Assembly (NCBI GenBank): GCA_011523945.1
Contig: WTFU01000063.1
Location: 55,720 to 119,719, forward strand
DNA from: Mariniblastus sp.
GTDB lineage: Bacteria; Planctomycetota; Planctomycetia; Pirellulales; Pirellulaceae
Direction: 5' to 3'
Length of the DNA: 64,000 bases
Shown here: positions 49,058 through 60,079 of the stretch, piece after piece
How positions within the stretch are numbered: position 1 is the stretch's first letter
How the letters are laid out: the number at the start of each line of letters is the position of its first letter
Translations under genes and position numbers: made by a program
Notes under the pieces: model-generated
Seen by the model: the letters and a program-made list of their open reading frames with translations, nothing else
Database searches by the model: none
Told to the model about the DNA's origin: nothing

Positions 49058-50349
49058 TGGGCCGACTCCAATCCGGAAAGGGTGCCGGTTGATTGACCGA
49101 ATCGGTCAGTTTCCATCCCGAATTGTTGCAGCATGCTAACGAATAAATTTGATGCAGGCGGGCGCTGGTTCTGATTTTCAAAACTGATGTGGCTTCCGTG
49201 ACGAAACCCCCCGCCGGCGAGAATTAATGGAAGACGTTTATTGCTGTGGGAACTTGCATTTCCCATTCCGCTGCCGAAGAGAGTGATCGTATTGTCGAGT
49301 AGCGTCTTTCCATTGGGCTCTTCGATCGAACTTAATGTTTCGAGAAATCCAGCGAATTTTTTAACGAGAAAGGATTCGATGATAGAGAGTTCCGCAATGT
49401 AGCCGGGGACTTTACCGTGATGAGTTAGTTGATGGTAACCGCGAGTGACACCTAGTCCACCACCATCACTGCCAATGTCACCCGTGCCGAATGTGATGAC
49501 ACGTGTCGAGTCGGTTTGAAGTGCCAATGCGATTAGGTCATAGTAAAGCGGAACGCGTTTCGAAAAATTTAGGTTGGCAGCCTCTTTCGGGAGTTGGTAA
49601 TCGACGGTTGGTTTGGGATGATCAATCCAAAGCCGCGTCTGTTCAAGTTGTTTTTCAACGGACCGAATCGAAGAAAAGTATCGATCGAGTTTTTCCCGAT
49701 CACTCTTTCCAACTTGTTTGGTTAAACGATCGGCATCTGATTTTACTAAATCAAGAATGCTCGTTTGGCTGTCCAGTTGGTGTTTGGCATTACGTTTGTT
49801 TGCAGGGCTGGATTTTTGAAAAAGGAGATCAAAAATTTGATTCAGATTAGTAATCGAAGGAAGCGCGACACCAGCGTTAGACCAAGAAAGCTTGTTGTTT
49901 TTTGATTCGGAAGATGAGAATTGAAGAGACGAAAAGCGAGTTTTCGCTGGGTTTAATTCGGCAGCTTTTTGATCAACAGAAATGTTCCTTTCTTTAAACC
50001 CCTTTGAGTTTTTTGAGAGTATTCCCGAGAGGTAAGCGTGTATTCCGGAGTGTCCGCCTTGTCCGTTGGAAGGACCGTGATCTAAGTGAGAAAAGATAGT
50101 CAAGGCGGATTTGTGATCCTGAAGTGGCTTGAGGAGATCTGGTAAGTCGTACTGCGTTCCCGTTTTCTCAGGGAAAAAAAGTTGTGGAACGAAACCAAAG
50201 TTGTTACCAATACAGACCATTCGCTTTGGAACCGCTGAGTCGATTGACTTCGTGGCATTGGTCGAAGCCATGGCATCAAGATGGGGAAGAAACAAGGCAG
50301 ATCCACCAAGTCCTTTTAAAAAATGCCGCCGCTGAAGTTTATGGTTCAT
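49054..50349 (-). CDS. DUF1552 family secreted protein
   Basis: RRHFLKGLGGSALFLPHLDAM, LTIFSHLDHGPSNGQGGHSGIHAYLSG, RYFSSIRSVEKQL; 4-bp ATGA overlap with 46523-49057. Confidence 0.92.
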   Translation of the reverse strand: MNHKLQRRHFLKGLGGSALFLPHLDAMASTNATKSIDSAVPKRMVCIGNNFGFVPQLFFPEKTGTQYDLPDLLKPLQDHKSALTIFSHLDHGPSNGQGGHSGIHAYLSGILSKNSKGFKERNISVDQKAAELNPAKTRFSSLQFSSSESKNNKLSWSNAGVALPSITNLNQIFDLLFQKSSPANKRNAKHQLDSQTSILDLVKSDADRLTKQVGKSDREKLDRYFSSIRSVEKQLEQTRLWIDHPKPTVDYQLPKEAANLNFSKRVPLYYDLIALALQTDSTRVITFGTGDIGSDGGGLGVTRGYHQLTHHGKVPGYIAELSIIESFLVKKFAGFLETLSSIEEPNGKTLLDNTITLFGSGMGNASSHSNKRLPLILAGGGFRHGSHISFENQNQRPPASNLFVSMLQQFGMETDRFGQSTGTLSGLESAQ

Positions 50350-50480
50350 TGTTTATGCCAACCAAGAAAGTTTTAAATTCATTCTGCCAACCAATCCTAG
50401 CACGGTTACGTTTTAAAATAGAAGATAGGTTTGGTGAATGAAAGATTAAAAGAAATTGAGTTGCTGATTTATGATAAATC

Positions 50481-52109
50481 GTGACTAATCGTAATAAATA
50501 TGAGAGAACTAGTTTTATGCCCCCAGCCAACTCCGGACATACACGTATTTTTAAGTTGAGCCTCTTGCTGTTCGGTGTATTAAGTTTCATCGTAGTTCGC
50601 CCTGCTGAGACTGTTGCCGAACAACCAAATATTTTGTTTATCTATACCGATGACCAGAGTCATCGAACAGTGAGTTGTTATGACGAAGCATATTCGTGGG
50701 TAAAGACACCTAATATTGATTCCCTGGCAAAACGAGGTGCCCGTTTCACTCATGCCTATATCGGATCTTGGTGCGCCGCCTCTCGATTGTCGGTGTTGAC
50801 GGGTCGTCAACAACATGCAATCGAGTCATTTCGTGCGACCGGTGAGTACCCGGGAAATGTCTATGATCCGGAACAGTGTCAGTTCTTTCCAAAGCTACTT
50901 CGGCAACGGGGCTATTACACGGCACAGATTGGCAAGTGGCACACAGGTGATGATTCGGGGTTTGGCCGCGACTGGGATCATCAAATAGTTTGGAACCGGA
51001 TCAAGTTCCCTAAGAATTCGCCTAATTATTACGACGATCAATTGATTGTGCGCGACGGCGGGGATCCCGTTTTGACAAAAGGCTATTCAACAGACAACTA
51101 TACTAACTGGGCGATTGACTTTATTAATGGCAGAACCCGAGACCAGCAGAAGCCCTGGATGCTATGGCTATGCTACGGTGCGGTTCATGGTCCGTTTACA
51201 CCCGCGGATCGACATGAGAATGCCTATCCTAATGCCGATATTCCAGAGCCGTCGGATATTTATGGTCCCAGACCTGGAAAACCAAAGTATGTGCAAGATG
51301 TTGGTTTTTGGGAAAAAAATGAAGCGGGAATTCCAGTTGAAAAAAAGGTGCGAGACTTGCCTCCGGTAGCCATGGTTGATATCCCGGGTAAGCCGCTCAA
51401 AGACTGGGTGCGACAATACCAGCAGGGGGTGTTAGCCATTGACGAGGGAGTAGGGCGACTGATAAAGGCCCTTGAAGCAACTGGCCAGTTAGACAATACC
51501 GTAATTGTATTTACCTCGGATCAGGGATTTGCATGGGGGCAGCATGGATTTAAAAACAAAGTGGCTCCTTATGACGCTGCTATTCGCGGGCCATTGATTG
51601 TCGTTAAACCTGGTAGCCAGCCAACGGTGATTCGAACGCCGGTCACCGGCGTGGATTTAACCTCCACGATCATGGCTCAGGCAGAAGCAAATCCACAGTG
51701 GAAAATGCATGGCCGTGACTTAACTCCACTGATCAACGGCAGTAAAAAACTGCCGGGTGATCAAGGAAGAATGCTGCTGACCCACACAGCCCGTAATTAT
51801 GGAAAAAATACAGCAGTTATTCCGAAGCCGGGGGACAAGGCGTTAACTCACGGGCCGGGTGTGCCGTGGTACGCAATTCTCTGTGAAGGAAAATATAAGT
51901 ACGTTCGAACTCTCATAGAAGGCGAGGTCGAAGAGTTGTACGACGTTCATAATGACCCCGAAGAGTTGGATAATTTAGCACTTAATCCGGCTTTTCAAAA
52001 AATTCTTGCGACTTTTCGAGCTAACACAAAAGCTGAATTACGTCGAACGGAAGCGCCTTTCCTTGATAATTTGCCACCCGTAAAAAATGCGGCAAAGTCA
52101 GGTGACTAG
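50481..52109 (+). CDS. Sulfatase
   Basis: PNILFIYTDDQSHRTVSCYD; FGly motif CAASRLSVLTG (CxAxR type); IGKWHTGDD; FTSDQGFAWGQHG. Confidence 0.93.
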   Translation: MTNRNKYERTSFMPPANSGHTRIFKLSLLLFGVLSFIVVRPAETVAEQPNILFIYTDDQSHRTVSCYDEAYSWVKTPNIDSLAKRGARFTHAYIGSWCAASRLSVLTGRQQHAIESFRATGEYPGNVYDPEQCQFFPKLLRQRGYYTAQIGKWHTGDDSGFGRDWDHQIVWNRIKFPKNSPNYYDDQLIVRDGGDPVLTKGYSTDNYTNWAIDFINGRTRDQQKPWMLWLCYGAVHGPFTPADRHENAYPNADIPEPSDIYGPRPGKPKYVQDVGFWEKNEAGIPVEKKVRDLPPVAMVDIPGKPLKDWVRQYQQGVLAIDEGVGRLIKALEATGQLDNTVIVFTSDQGFAWGQHGFKNKVAPYDAAIRGPLIVVKPGSQPTVIRTPVTGVDLTSTIMAQAEANPQWKMHGRDLTPLINGSKKLPGDQGRMLLTHTARNYGKNTAVIPKPGDKALTHGPGVPWYAILCEGKYKYVRTLIEGEVEELYDVHNDPEELDNLALNPAFQKILATFRANTKAELRRTEAPFLDNLPPVKNAAKSGD

Positions 52110-52140
52110 ATCGGCAAGCTACTCATCGGATTGAGAAATT

Positions 52141-53640
52141 CTAATCTTCAAGCGTGACTGGAGATTCTGGAATATAATTCAAAGTGTAATAACCGACGGG
52201 GTGCCAAAGTGGATTTCCTTCCGCACACCGTACACCGTCGAGGTGTAGTTCGTGTACATGGCCTTCGTGAAGTTGATCAACGGTAAGGCGGACCGTTAGC
52301 CCATCATCTGAAACGGATGCGGAGGTAATCTTGCAGTCGACATGATCGACTTCAGGACTACCGTAGCTTTCCTGATAGATATAGGTGTAGGTTGGCATGG
52401 AGTAAGATTCAATTTTACTTGCCGTCTCTCGATCGACAGGTTTTGTGAATTGAAGTTCAAATCCGTCAGGCCTGGCATTCATGCTGAGAACTTCAAACGG
52501 TGTTTTTCCTGTCCATTCCAATCGTTCCAGAGCAAAAGGTGATTTGCCGCGCGAGCCCCATCCCCGGTTGGTTCCACCCACGAACATCATGCCGTTGGAT
52601 GCCTGTTCAATTGCCAAATTTCCGGAACCGAAACCTTCGGTGAATGGGAAGCATGCACCTTGGTAATGTCCATTGACCTTTTCAAGGTCGACTCGCATCA
52701 CCCAGCTAAAAGTCTGGTCGCAAACAAAGAGTTGTTCTTTAAACGGTCCAAATTTCCCGTTCGATTGATCGCAAACGATTCCGGCAGCCGATTGTCCCAT
52801 CTTTTTATAGGGGAATAGAATCGCCGTTGGTTCCAACTCAGGAAGTTTTTTGGCTTCCGCCATAATTCGAGAACCGCTTTTGGGATCCTGAGGTCGGGGT
52901 CCGATTGCGTCGGTTTCTTGATACCACGAATTCCCTTGTGGATTACCCTGAAACGAACCGGGGCGAAGCCACTTCAAACCGCACGTACCGTTCCACGGGC
53001 CCTGGTTGTCGGTATAAAAAACGTCACCTGCCGCATTAAATCCAATGCCGCCAGGTGATCGGATGCCACTGCACGTAGGCGTAACTGTTCCATCCGATGA
53101 AATCCGCAGGCACCAGCCGCGGTACTTATTTTGACTGGTAAAGGAACCGGTCAAACAGAGAGTAACCCAGATATCACCGTTGGAATCGAACTCAGAACCA
53201 AAAGCGTATTCATGATAATCACCGTTGATACCCCATCCATCTGAAATCGTTTCACAGATGTCAGCTAGGCCATCGCCATTTTGATCCTTGAGTCGTGTAA
53301 TTTCTCCACGCTGGGTTGCGTATAAAGAACCCTCGCGCTCTGCGAGGCCAAGGACTTCGTGAAGACCATCCATATATAAACGAGAAGTGATTTTTGACGC
53401 ATCCGCCTGGAGCGGGTTATGGAACATGTAGATATCGCCACGTCGGGAGGAAGCTGCAAGTCGACCGTCGGGCATAAACTCAAAATCACCCACTTCGAGA
53501 ACGACACCTTCAGGGGTTGGGACCTTGCTGATTTTGTAATACTCGGCTTGATTAATCTGTCCGAATAAAACCACCGGGAAAGCAAGCGCGAAGATGAATG
53601 TAGTCGAAGAAAAACAAGAAGTAACATTTCGATGGATCAT
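52141..53640 (-). CDS. Secreted glucose/sorbosone-dehydrogenase-like beta-propeller (planctomycete haem-binding-associated family)
   Basis: [89 protein letters not shown]. Confidence 0.85.
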   Translation of the reverse strand: MIHRNVTSCFSSTTFIFALAFPVVLFGQINQAEYYKISKVPTPEGVVLEVGDFEFMPDGRLAASSRRGDIYMFHNPLQADASKITSRLYMDGLHEVLGLAEREGSLYATQRGEITRLKDQNGDGLADICETISDGWGINGDYHEYAFGSEFDSNGDIWVTLCLTGSFTSQNKYRGWCLRISSDGTVTPTCSGIRSPGGIGFNAAGDVFYTDNQGPWNGTCGLKWLRPGSFQGNPQGNSWYQETDAIGPRPQDPKSGSRIMAEAKKLPELEPTAILFPYKKMGQSAAGIVCDQSNGKFGPFKEQLFVCDQTFSWVMRVDLEKVNGHYQGACFPFTEGFGSGNLAIEQASNGMMFVGGTNRGWGSRGKSPFALERLEWTGKTPFEVLSMNARPDGFELQFTKPVDRETASKIESYSMPTYTYIYQESYGSPEVDHVDCKITSASVSDDGLTVRLTVDQLHEGHVHELHLDGVRCAEGNPLWHPVGYYTLNYIPESPVTLED

Positions 53641-53742
53641 TGGTCAGGTTCCCGGTGGGAGAAAATGAGTTCCGCTGGAATTTGAAGTGGTAAAATTATT
53701 TGATCGGTGTTTGGATTGTTTGCGATTGTTTCAATGGACAAT

Positions 53743-56523
53743 TTACCAATCATATTTTTGTTGAAAGACAGATTGGCCTTTGGGCAAATCTATTTCCGCG
53801 ACAACGTTACCGTTCTGGTCTTTCGATAATACGATTTTCATTGCTCCCGAAAATTGGGTGGTCCATCGATCGCCAAAGACAATAGAATTCCCTTCAATCG
53901 TTGTCTGCTCAGATCGTCCAACCAGGTAGTAAAGCTTGCAAGGCTGTTCCGCTTCGATGGTAAATTTCCGAGTGATTAGTGGACGTTCATCTTCCAGAAT
54001 TGGGATAGGCTGGTCTTCAATCACGATGCCGTCCAATTGATAGTTGAAGATCGGCCGACGATTTTCATCGAAACGATACCCTTTAAACCGCGGAGAATCG
54101 GGCCCTTTAGCTTTGTTCCACTGGCTGGGCTCAGAATTTTTAGAAAACACAATCGCTTCGGGTAGTTCAAGGAGGTTTTCTCCTAATGGAGCCTCGAAGC
54201 CCTGACCGCGACCCGTCCAGTGTCGTGATGCATCGATAAAATTTTCCTGCCAGAGAAGTGCCAACCGGCATAGTTCTGCATCAAAGGCGAGGTTGACCTC
54301 TTCCGGGTAGCCAACGCCGACCGCGCGGGCCCCGGCTCCTTCAATAAAGTTTCGATAGATCTTGGGTGTATCACCTGGCGTTAATTCCATCTTCGAACGA
54401 ACTAAGCCTTTTGGTTTAGCGGCTTTATCACCGTCCTCGAGGAACTTCCAAATCGAATCGATTTGCTGATGGGTATCGCCGTTAAGGATATCGGGATAGT
54501 ACGATTTCCCGCCGGGCCAGGATTCAGGCATTCTCGTTCCGCGGCGAAAATTAGATGGTTTCAACATGTACATTTGAAACCAATCACGACTCAACCGCTT
54601 GGTCATGGTCGTTAAATCAATTGCTTGAACTCCGGTCGCGGGATATTTTCCAAACGTATGGCACTTGATGCAGGACAAGGCTTGATCGCCGGCGAAGAAC
54701 CGACCGTGGGATTTAATTTTTCTTTCCGATTCCGATTGGGTCACGGGGGGGACATTTTTCAGTTTATCGAAAGCAACGAATTCATCCGCAAGAGTTCCGA
54801 GATTGTCGGTGCCGAATTTTGGCATGCGGGTTAACATGTAAGGGCGATCTTTGGCGCTCTCAAGGAGAACCTTGTCGAGCCATTTGCGATTTAGTTTTGC
54901 ACCAATGGATTTCAACGCAGGCGGATGCTGTCCCTCGTCTCCCATTTCGGCCTGTGTTCCCGTGAACCATTTTTTTCGACCATAGATTTCCAGAGAATCT
55001 CCCCGCATATCGACGACGCCGCCGCGGATTGAGCGATCGCTCATTTGACGGTTGTGGCATGCATAACAATTGAGCGTTACCAGTTTTTCGTGGATGAGTT
55101 GTTCTGAATTTCTGGCTTGAGCCTTTGAGTTCTGCTCTGCCTTGATTGCTTCGGCAATGCACTTGCGTTGGAATGCACTAAGTCCAAACTCAACGGCGGA
55201 TTGAGTGTCAGAAAGACAACCTGCGAGCGGATTCATTTTTGAAAATGGTGCTGGATTCGGCAAAGTTGAATTGATGACCTGAGCTTCGCCAAGATTACTC
55301 TTCGGCAGTTTCATTTCGTGGCAGGATGCACAGCCGACCGACTGGAAGTAGCTCTTGCCTAGTGCAGCTTTTTTCAAATCCAGAACAAAAGGCTGGTTGT
55401 CTGGGTCAATTACGATTTCCCGAGTTGGCCGTAACAACGAGTCAAAACTGATTTCTTTTAATCCATTTCCATTGACGATAAGGCGAATTTCTTCGCCGCC
55501 TTGAAACTCAAAAAACTCAACGCGAACTTCATGGATGCCCGCGGGAATTGAAACTTCTTTTTCGACAGAATTCATTCCATGGATTCCATCATTATCAACA
55601 ATGGTGTTCCCATCGATAATCAATCGTGAACCATCATCCGAAGTTAATTTAAATCGGTATTTGCCTTCGACTGGGGTTTCCCAAAATCCAGTGAACACGA
55701 TTCCGAAGTGATCTTTCGCTTTTCCAAGCTGGACATCAAAGCCGCTGGTCGTACCTTTTGAAACGGGTTTGAGCTGTTCGAATTCCGGTAATTTTTCCCA
55801 TTTGCCTTCGTAGTAGGCGAAGTTGATTTTTGCTTCGACTACAGCATCGCGAATCAAGTACGCTGCAATATTTTGAGCTTCGGCATCGGTGAGATTGAAT
55901 TGAGGCATGCGCCCGGAGGGGCGTGTGTGTAGAGGGTTCTTGAGGAATTCTGTCAAACTCGAAAGTGAGTATTTGTTTTCCAGTGAACCGAGTGGAATCG
56001 AAGTAGCAATTTTCACATCTTCATTCTGGGGGTTGTGGCATGCGACACACCCAACGGAGTGGAACAATTGCTCTCCCAGGCTGACAGATTTTGAGTTGGA
56101 ATTTTGTTTTGCGACCGTTCCCGTTGAGGCGAGGAAGTGCGCTAAAGATTCGGCAATAAGCGCTTGCTCGGTTTCGCTTTTCCCCGCCAGTACATTCGGC
56201 ATGGTGGTGCCGGGTTTTACGTGTTGGGGATTGAGCAAATATGATTGAAAGTACTCCGGGAGGATTCGCCCGCCAACCTCTGACAGAACAGGAGCCTGCT
56301 TGGGCTGTACCGACCAATTTGACTTGGCCTCATGGCAGGACGCACAATTCAGCTCGTTTATAAGCAGGTTTCCGCGTTCTACGTTCGTAATCGTTTCTGC
56401 ATCTGTGAATCTTTCCACCCCTGGAATGATTGGATGCTTCTCATTGTTTTCTGAGAATGCGGGTTGAGCCAGAAAGCTCATCGCTGACAAAATGGATAGA
56501 AAGAATTTTGTTTTGACGGTCAT
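53743..56523 (-). CDS. Secreted multi-c-type-haem protein with PA14-like domain
   Basis: Five CxxCH motifs (CASCHEAK, CVACHNPQ, CASCHEMK, CYACHNRQ, CIKCHTFG); KYRFKLTSDDGSRLIIDGNTIVDNDG is PA14-like. Confidence 0.92.
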   Translation of the reverse strand: MTVKTKFFLSILSAMSFLAQPAFSENNEKHPIIPGVERFTDAETITNVERGNLLINELNCASCHEAKSNWSVQPKQAPVLSEVGGRILPEYFQSYLLNPQHVKPGTTMPNVLAGKSETEQALIAESLAHFLASTGTVAKQNSNSKSVSLGEQLFHSVGCVACHNPQNEDVKIATSIPLGSLENKYSLSSLTEFLKNPLHTRPSGRMPQFNLTDAEAQNIAAYLIRDAVVEAKINFAYYEGKWEKLPEFEQLKPVSKGTTSGFDVQLGKAKDHFGIVFTGFWETPVEGKYRFKLTSDDGSRLIIDGNTIVDNDGIHGMNSVEKEVSIPAGIHEVRVEFFEFQGGEEIRLIVNGNGLKEISFDSLLRPTREIVIDPDNQPFVLDLKKAALGKSYFQSVGCASCHEMKLPKSNLGEAQVINSTLPNPAPFSKMNPLAGCLSDTQSAVEFGLSAFQRKCIAEAIKAEQNSKAQARNSEQLIHEKLVTLNCYACHNRQMSDRSIRGGVVDMRGDSLEIYGRKKWFTGTQAEMGDEGQHPPALKSIGAKLNRKWLDKVLLESAKDRPYMLTRMPKFGTDNLGTLADEFVAFDKLKNVPPVTQSESERKIKSHGRFFAGDQALSCIKCHTFGKYPATGVQAIDLTTMTKRLSRDWFQMYMLKPSNFRRGTRMPESWPGGKSYYPDILNGDTHQQIDSIWKFLEDGDKAAKPKGLVRSKMELTPGDTPKIYRNFIEGAGARAVGVGYPEEVNLAFDAELCRLALLWQENFIDASRHWTGRGQGFEAPLGENLLELPEAIVFSKNSEPSQWNKAKGPDSPRFKGYRFDENRRPIFNYQLDGIVIEDQPIPILEDERPLITRKFTIEAEQPCKLYYLVGRSEQTTIEGNSIVFGDRWTTQFSGAMKIVLSKDQNGNVVAEIDLPKGQSVFQQKYDW

Positions 56524-56621
56524 AGCAGTATTTGGCTAGATTCGAATAAGGTTGAGTGTTCGATGCGGTAAACTATAAATCAACTGAGGGTTCGGAAGAA
56601 AGATCAGAGCCCGCAGCATGA

Positions 56622-58121
56622 CTAGCGCTTTGGTTTTTTCTTGTTGCTGAATGAAGGGTGTCGCGGACCGCTTCCAAAGTATTCCGATTGATCAAAAATT
56701 TGATCAGCGTCTTCATCGGTTTCCCGTGGATCGTTGGTAGAGATCAATTCAGCTTTTAAGGACTTAATCAGTTTGGATTTGATGTTAAGGTAGTTTTCGT
56801 CATCTGCAACGTTGACCAATTGGGCCGGGTCGTGAAGTAAATCATAAAGCTCCCACTCGGGACGCTTGGCGAATGCGAGTTTATATTTAAGCTGATGCTC
56901 GGCATCTTTGTTTTGGTTTTCAACCATGTAGGTTTTCGTCGGTCCATTATCACAATCACCGAGCCAACAGCCCGGTAGGTTTGCCAACTGGTGGTTGGGC
57001 GTCCCAGATGGCCATCGATCCGGTCGGTAGTTGTGAATTAAGAGAAACTTGTCGGTCCGGATTGCGCGCATTGGCGTGCCGCCAGAATCGTCTCCTTCCT
57101 GGCAGGGAACGTGTCTTTCTTTTCCCGTAAACACACGATTTCGAGAGGCTTCGACTCGTCCCGACTTTTTAGATGTCAGAATATTGATCCAGCTTTTTCC
57201 GGTCATGCTACTTGGAATGGGAAGTCCAGCGGCATCTAAAAATGTTGGTGCTAAATCGGTGGTGCTAACGAAATCAGAAACCCTACGCCCCGGAGGAATT
57301 TTTTTGGGCCAGCGAACGGCCATCGGTACCCTTGCGCCGCTGTCATAAAGATTACTCTTGCAACGAGGGAACGGCATCCCATGATCACCGGTCACGACGA
57401 CAAGGGTCGATTCCAGTAGGTTGAGGGATTCGAGTTTAGATATTGCTCGGTTTACATCGTTGTCAAAACGTTGAACCTCAAAATAGTAATCGGCGACATC
57501 GGAGCGAATGACTTCGCTATCCGGGTAATGTTCAAACAACTTGATCTTACTCAAGTCCATGCCACTTTCACGTCCCGAGTTGAGCTTGTAACCACGATGA
57601 GGGTCGGAAGCGCCCAGCCAAAAACAGAATGGTTGGTCTTGCGGCCACGCTTCGAGAAATTTATCAAAATTCGGGTACCGCTTACCGGCAGGATGCCCTC
57701 CGGAAGTCTGAAGCCAGTTGTCGACTTTCCCCGGCCCCCAGCTTTTTCGCCAATGTCCGGTGAAGTATCCCGATTCAGCAAGAAGGTGCGGATAAGTTTG
57801 GTGTCGAGTATCCAAAATGCTGTGTAAATTTCCACCGTGCCCCAGTCGCCAATGATATTGCCCGGTAAGAATGGCGTTGCGAGATGGAGTGCAGGAGGGA
57901 GAGGAAATATAAGCGTTTTCAAAAAGAACGCCTTCTTTTGCGATGCGATCGAAGGCTGGCGTCTTCACCACGGGATCACCATAGGCGCCAGCGTGAGGCC
58001 AACCCCAATCGTCAGCGATGCAGAATAGGATATTCGGCCGGTCGTCGGCGAGAATGATATTCGCAGAGGAAGACGTGGCCAATCCAAGCAAACACAAAAT
58101 CAAAATCGCCCTGTAATTCAT
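56622..58121 (-). CDS. Sulfatase
   Basis: PNILFCIADDWGWPHAGAYGDPVVKTPAFD; FGly motif CTPSRNAILTG; VTGDHGMPFPRCK. Confidence 0.93.
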   Translation of the reverse strand: MNYRAILILCLLGLATSSSANIILADDRPNILFCIADDWGWPHAGAYGDPVVKTPAFDRIAKEGVLFENAYISSPSCTPSRNAILTGQYHWRLGHGGNLHSILDTRHQTYPHLLAESGYFTGHWRKSWGPGKVDNWLQTSGGHPAGKRYPNFDKFLEAWPQDQPFCFWLGASDPHRGYKLNSGRESGMDLSKIKLFEHYPDSEVIRSDVADYYFEVQRFDNDVNRAISKLESLNLLESTLVVVTGDHGMPFPRCKSNLYDSGARVPMAVRWPKKIPPGRRVSDFVSTTDLAPTFLDAAGLPIPSSMTGKSWINILTSKKSGRVEASRNRVFTGKERHVPCQEGDDSGGTPMRAIRTDKFLLIHNYRPDRWPSGTPNHQLANLPGCWLGDCDNGPTKTYMVENQNKDAEHQLKYKLAFAKRPEWELYDLLHDPAQLVNVADDENYLNIKSKLIKSLKAELISTNDPRETDEDADQIFDQSEYFGSGPRHPSFSNKKKPKR

Positions 58122-58427
58122 CTTGCAAATTCCTTTTTGAGCCGATCACGGCAATACGATCTAACGCTTCGCAAACTCATTATGACAAGCGATTGAGATT
58201 CAATCATCCAAATTTTGCAATTAAAATTTGTTTTTATCGGTAAATTGAGTTTCATCGTCACTCGCAATCCACGCTTTTTTGCGTTGGTTATTGACAGTCA
58301 CGGCGGGACCAGTTTTCAAGAGATGCAAGAGTGAGCACCGATGCAGGATTTACTTGAAGAGGATGGCACATCGTGTAAACTTTGAATGACGTGGTTCAAC
58401 TAATGCCCTTAGCTTTGCAGATATCTA

Positions 58428-60065
58428 ATGAAAAAATTAATTTCGTCGTTGGCGTTTTCCATCGGGATGTTTACTGGCGTGCTCGTCATCTCAATGACAT
58501 TAAGAACGGCGTCGGCAGATAATTTAAATCCATTGGTATCTCCAGCATTAAAAAAGTCAGTGTCGGAGGTGAAGCCAAATATTCTGTTTATTTTTACCGA
58601 CGATCACGCCTATCAATCAATCGGTGCTTACGGTTCAAAAATAAACAAAACGCCAAATATAGATCGATTGGCACGTGAGGGTTTGAGGTTCGATCGATGT
58701 TACGTAACTAACAGTATTTGTGGTCCGATGCGCGCGGTCATTCAAACTGGAAAATATTCTCACATCAATGGGTTTTGTGTAAACGGAAATAAATTTGATG
58801 GAACTCAACAAACGTTTCCAAAATTACTGCAAAAGGCTGGTTACCAAACTGCAGTCGTCGGTAAATGGCACCTCGGCACTCACATGGCACCTCAGGGATT
58901 TGATTATTCCGAGGTCTTGATTGGCCAAGGCCCTTACTACAATCCACCGATGTTGAAGAATGGGGAAAAGACGAAACATATCGGCTACACGACGGATATC
59001 ATTACCGACCTTGCGCTCAATTGGCTTACCAAAGAACGGGATCAAGAAAAGCCCTTCATGTTGATGTATCAGCATAAGGCGCCTCACCGTAATTGGCAGC
59101 CCGGCCCTAATTATCTCAACATGTATGACGACGTGACAATTCCGGAACCGGAAACGTTATTTGATTCGTACGAAGGTCGAGGCAAGCCGGCACGTACGCA
59201 GGACATGTCGATTGAAAAAACGATGACGGCCAAGGATTTAAAGTTAGTACCCCCTGGAAATTTAACCCCCGAACAACTGAAGGTTTGGAACGCGGCTTAC
59301 GAGCCTAAGAACAAGCAATTCAGAGAAGCAAACCTAACGGGTAAGGAATTGATTCGCTGGAAATATCAGCGATACCTCAAAGATTATCTTCGCTGTATTG
59401 CGTCGGTTGACGATAACATTGGTCGCATGCTGGCGTACCTCGACAGCTCTGGTTTGGCAGACAATACGATGGTCATTTATTGTTCAGACCAAGGGTTTTA
59501 TCTGGGTGAGCACGGTTGGTTTGATAAACGCTGGATGTATGAAGAGTCATTGCGGACGCCTTTTATTGTTCGTTGGCCCGGGCAGGTTGCTCCCGGTACG
59601 GTGAACAGCAGTGATATTGTTTCACCCATCGATTTCGCATCCACGTTTTGCGAAATTGCGGGTGTAAAAATACCGGATGATCTTCAGGGGCACAGTTTGG
59701 TTCCGATCTTGCGAGGTAAAACACCCGAGGATTGGCGAACTGTATTTTACTATCAGTATTATGAATATCCCGGCGCTCACTCTGTTCGTCGGCACTACGG
59801 CGTAACCGACGGAAGGCACAAGTTAATTCGTTTTTACGAGCCGGATGTCGATGAATGGGAGATGTTTGATCTCGCCTCAGACCCAAACGAAATGACAAGC
59901 ATTTATGGCGATCCGAAAGCCGCGGATGATCAAGCAAGAATGATGGCAGAACTAAATCGTTTACGAGCGGAGTTAAAAGTCACAGAAGAAGATCCCCCTC
60001 AGTCGATCCGAAGGAAGCGACAACCTCGCAATAATGCTAAACCTCAAAAGAAGGGAAATGGCTAA
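58428..60065 (+). CDS. Sulfatase
   Basis: [33 protein letters not shown]; FGly motif [45 protein letters not shown]. Confidence 0.95.
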   Translation: MKKLISSLAFSIGMFTGVLVISMTLRTASADNLNPLVSPALKKSVSEVKPNILFIFTDDHAYQSIGAYGSKINKTPNIDRLAREGLRFDRCYVTNSICGPMRAVIQTGKYSHINGFCVNGNKFDGTQQTFPKLLQKAGYQTAVVGKWHLGTHMAPQGFDYSEVLIGQGPYYNPPMLKNGEKTKHIGYTTDIITDLALNWLTKERDQEKPFMLMYQHKAPHRNWQPGPNYLNMYDDVTIPEPETLFDSYEGRGKPARTQDMSIEKTMTAKDLKLVPPGNLTPEQLKVWNAAYEPKNKQFREANLTGKELIRWKYQRYLKDYLRCIASVDDNIGRMLAYLDSSGLADNTMVIYCSDQGFYLGEHGWFDKRWMYEESLRTPFIVRWPGQVAPGTVNSSDIVSPIDFASTFCEIAGVKIPDDLQGHSLVPILRGKTPEDWRTVFYYQYYEYPGAHSVRRHYGVTDGRHKLIRFYEPDVDEWEMFDLASDPNEMTSIYGDPKAADDQARMMAELNRLRAELKVTEEDPPQSIRRKRQPRNNAKPQKKGNG

Positions 60066-60079
60066 ACCATGCCTAAGTC

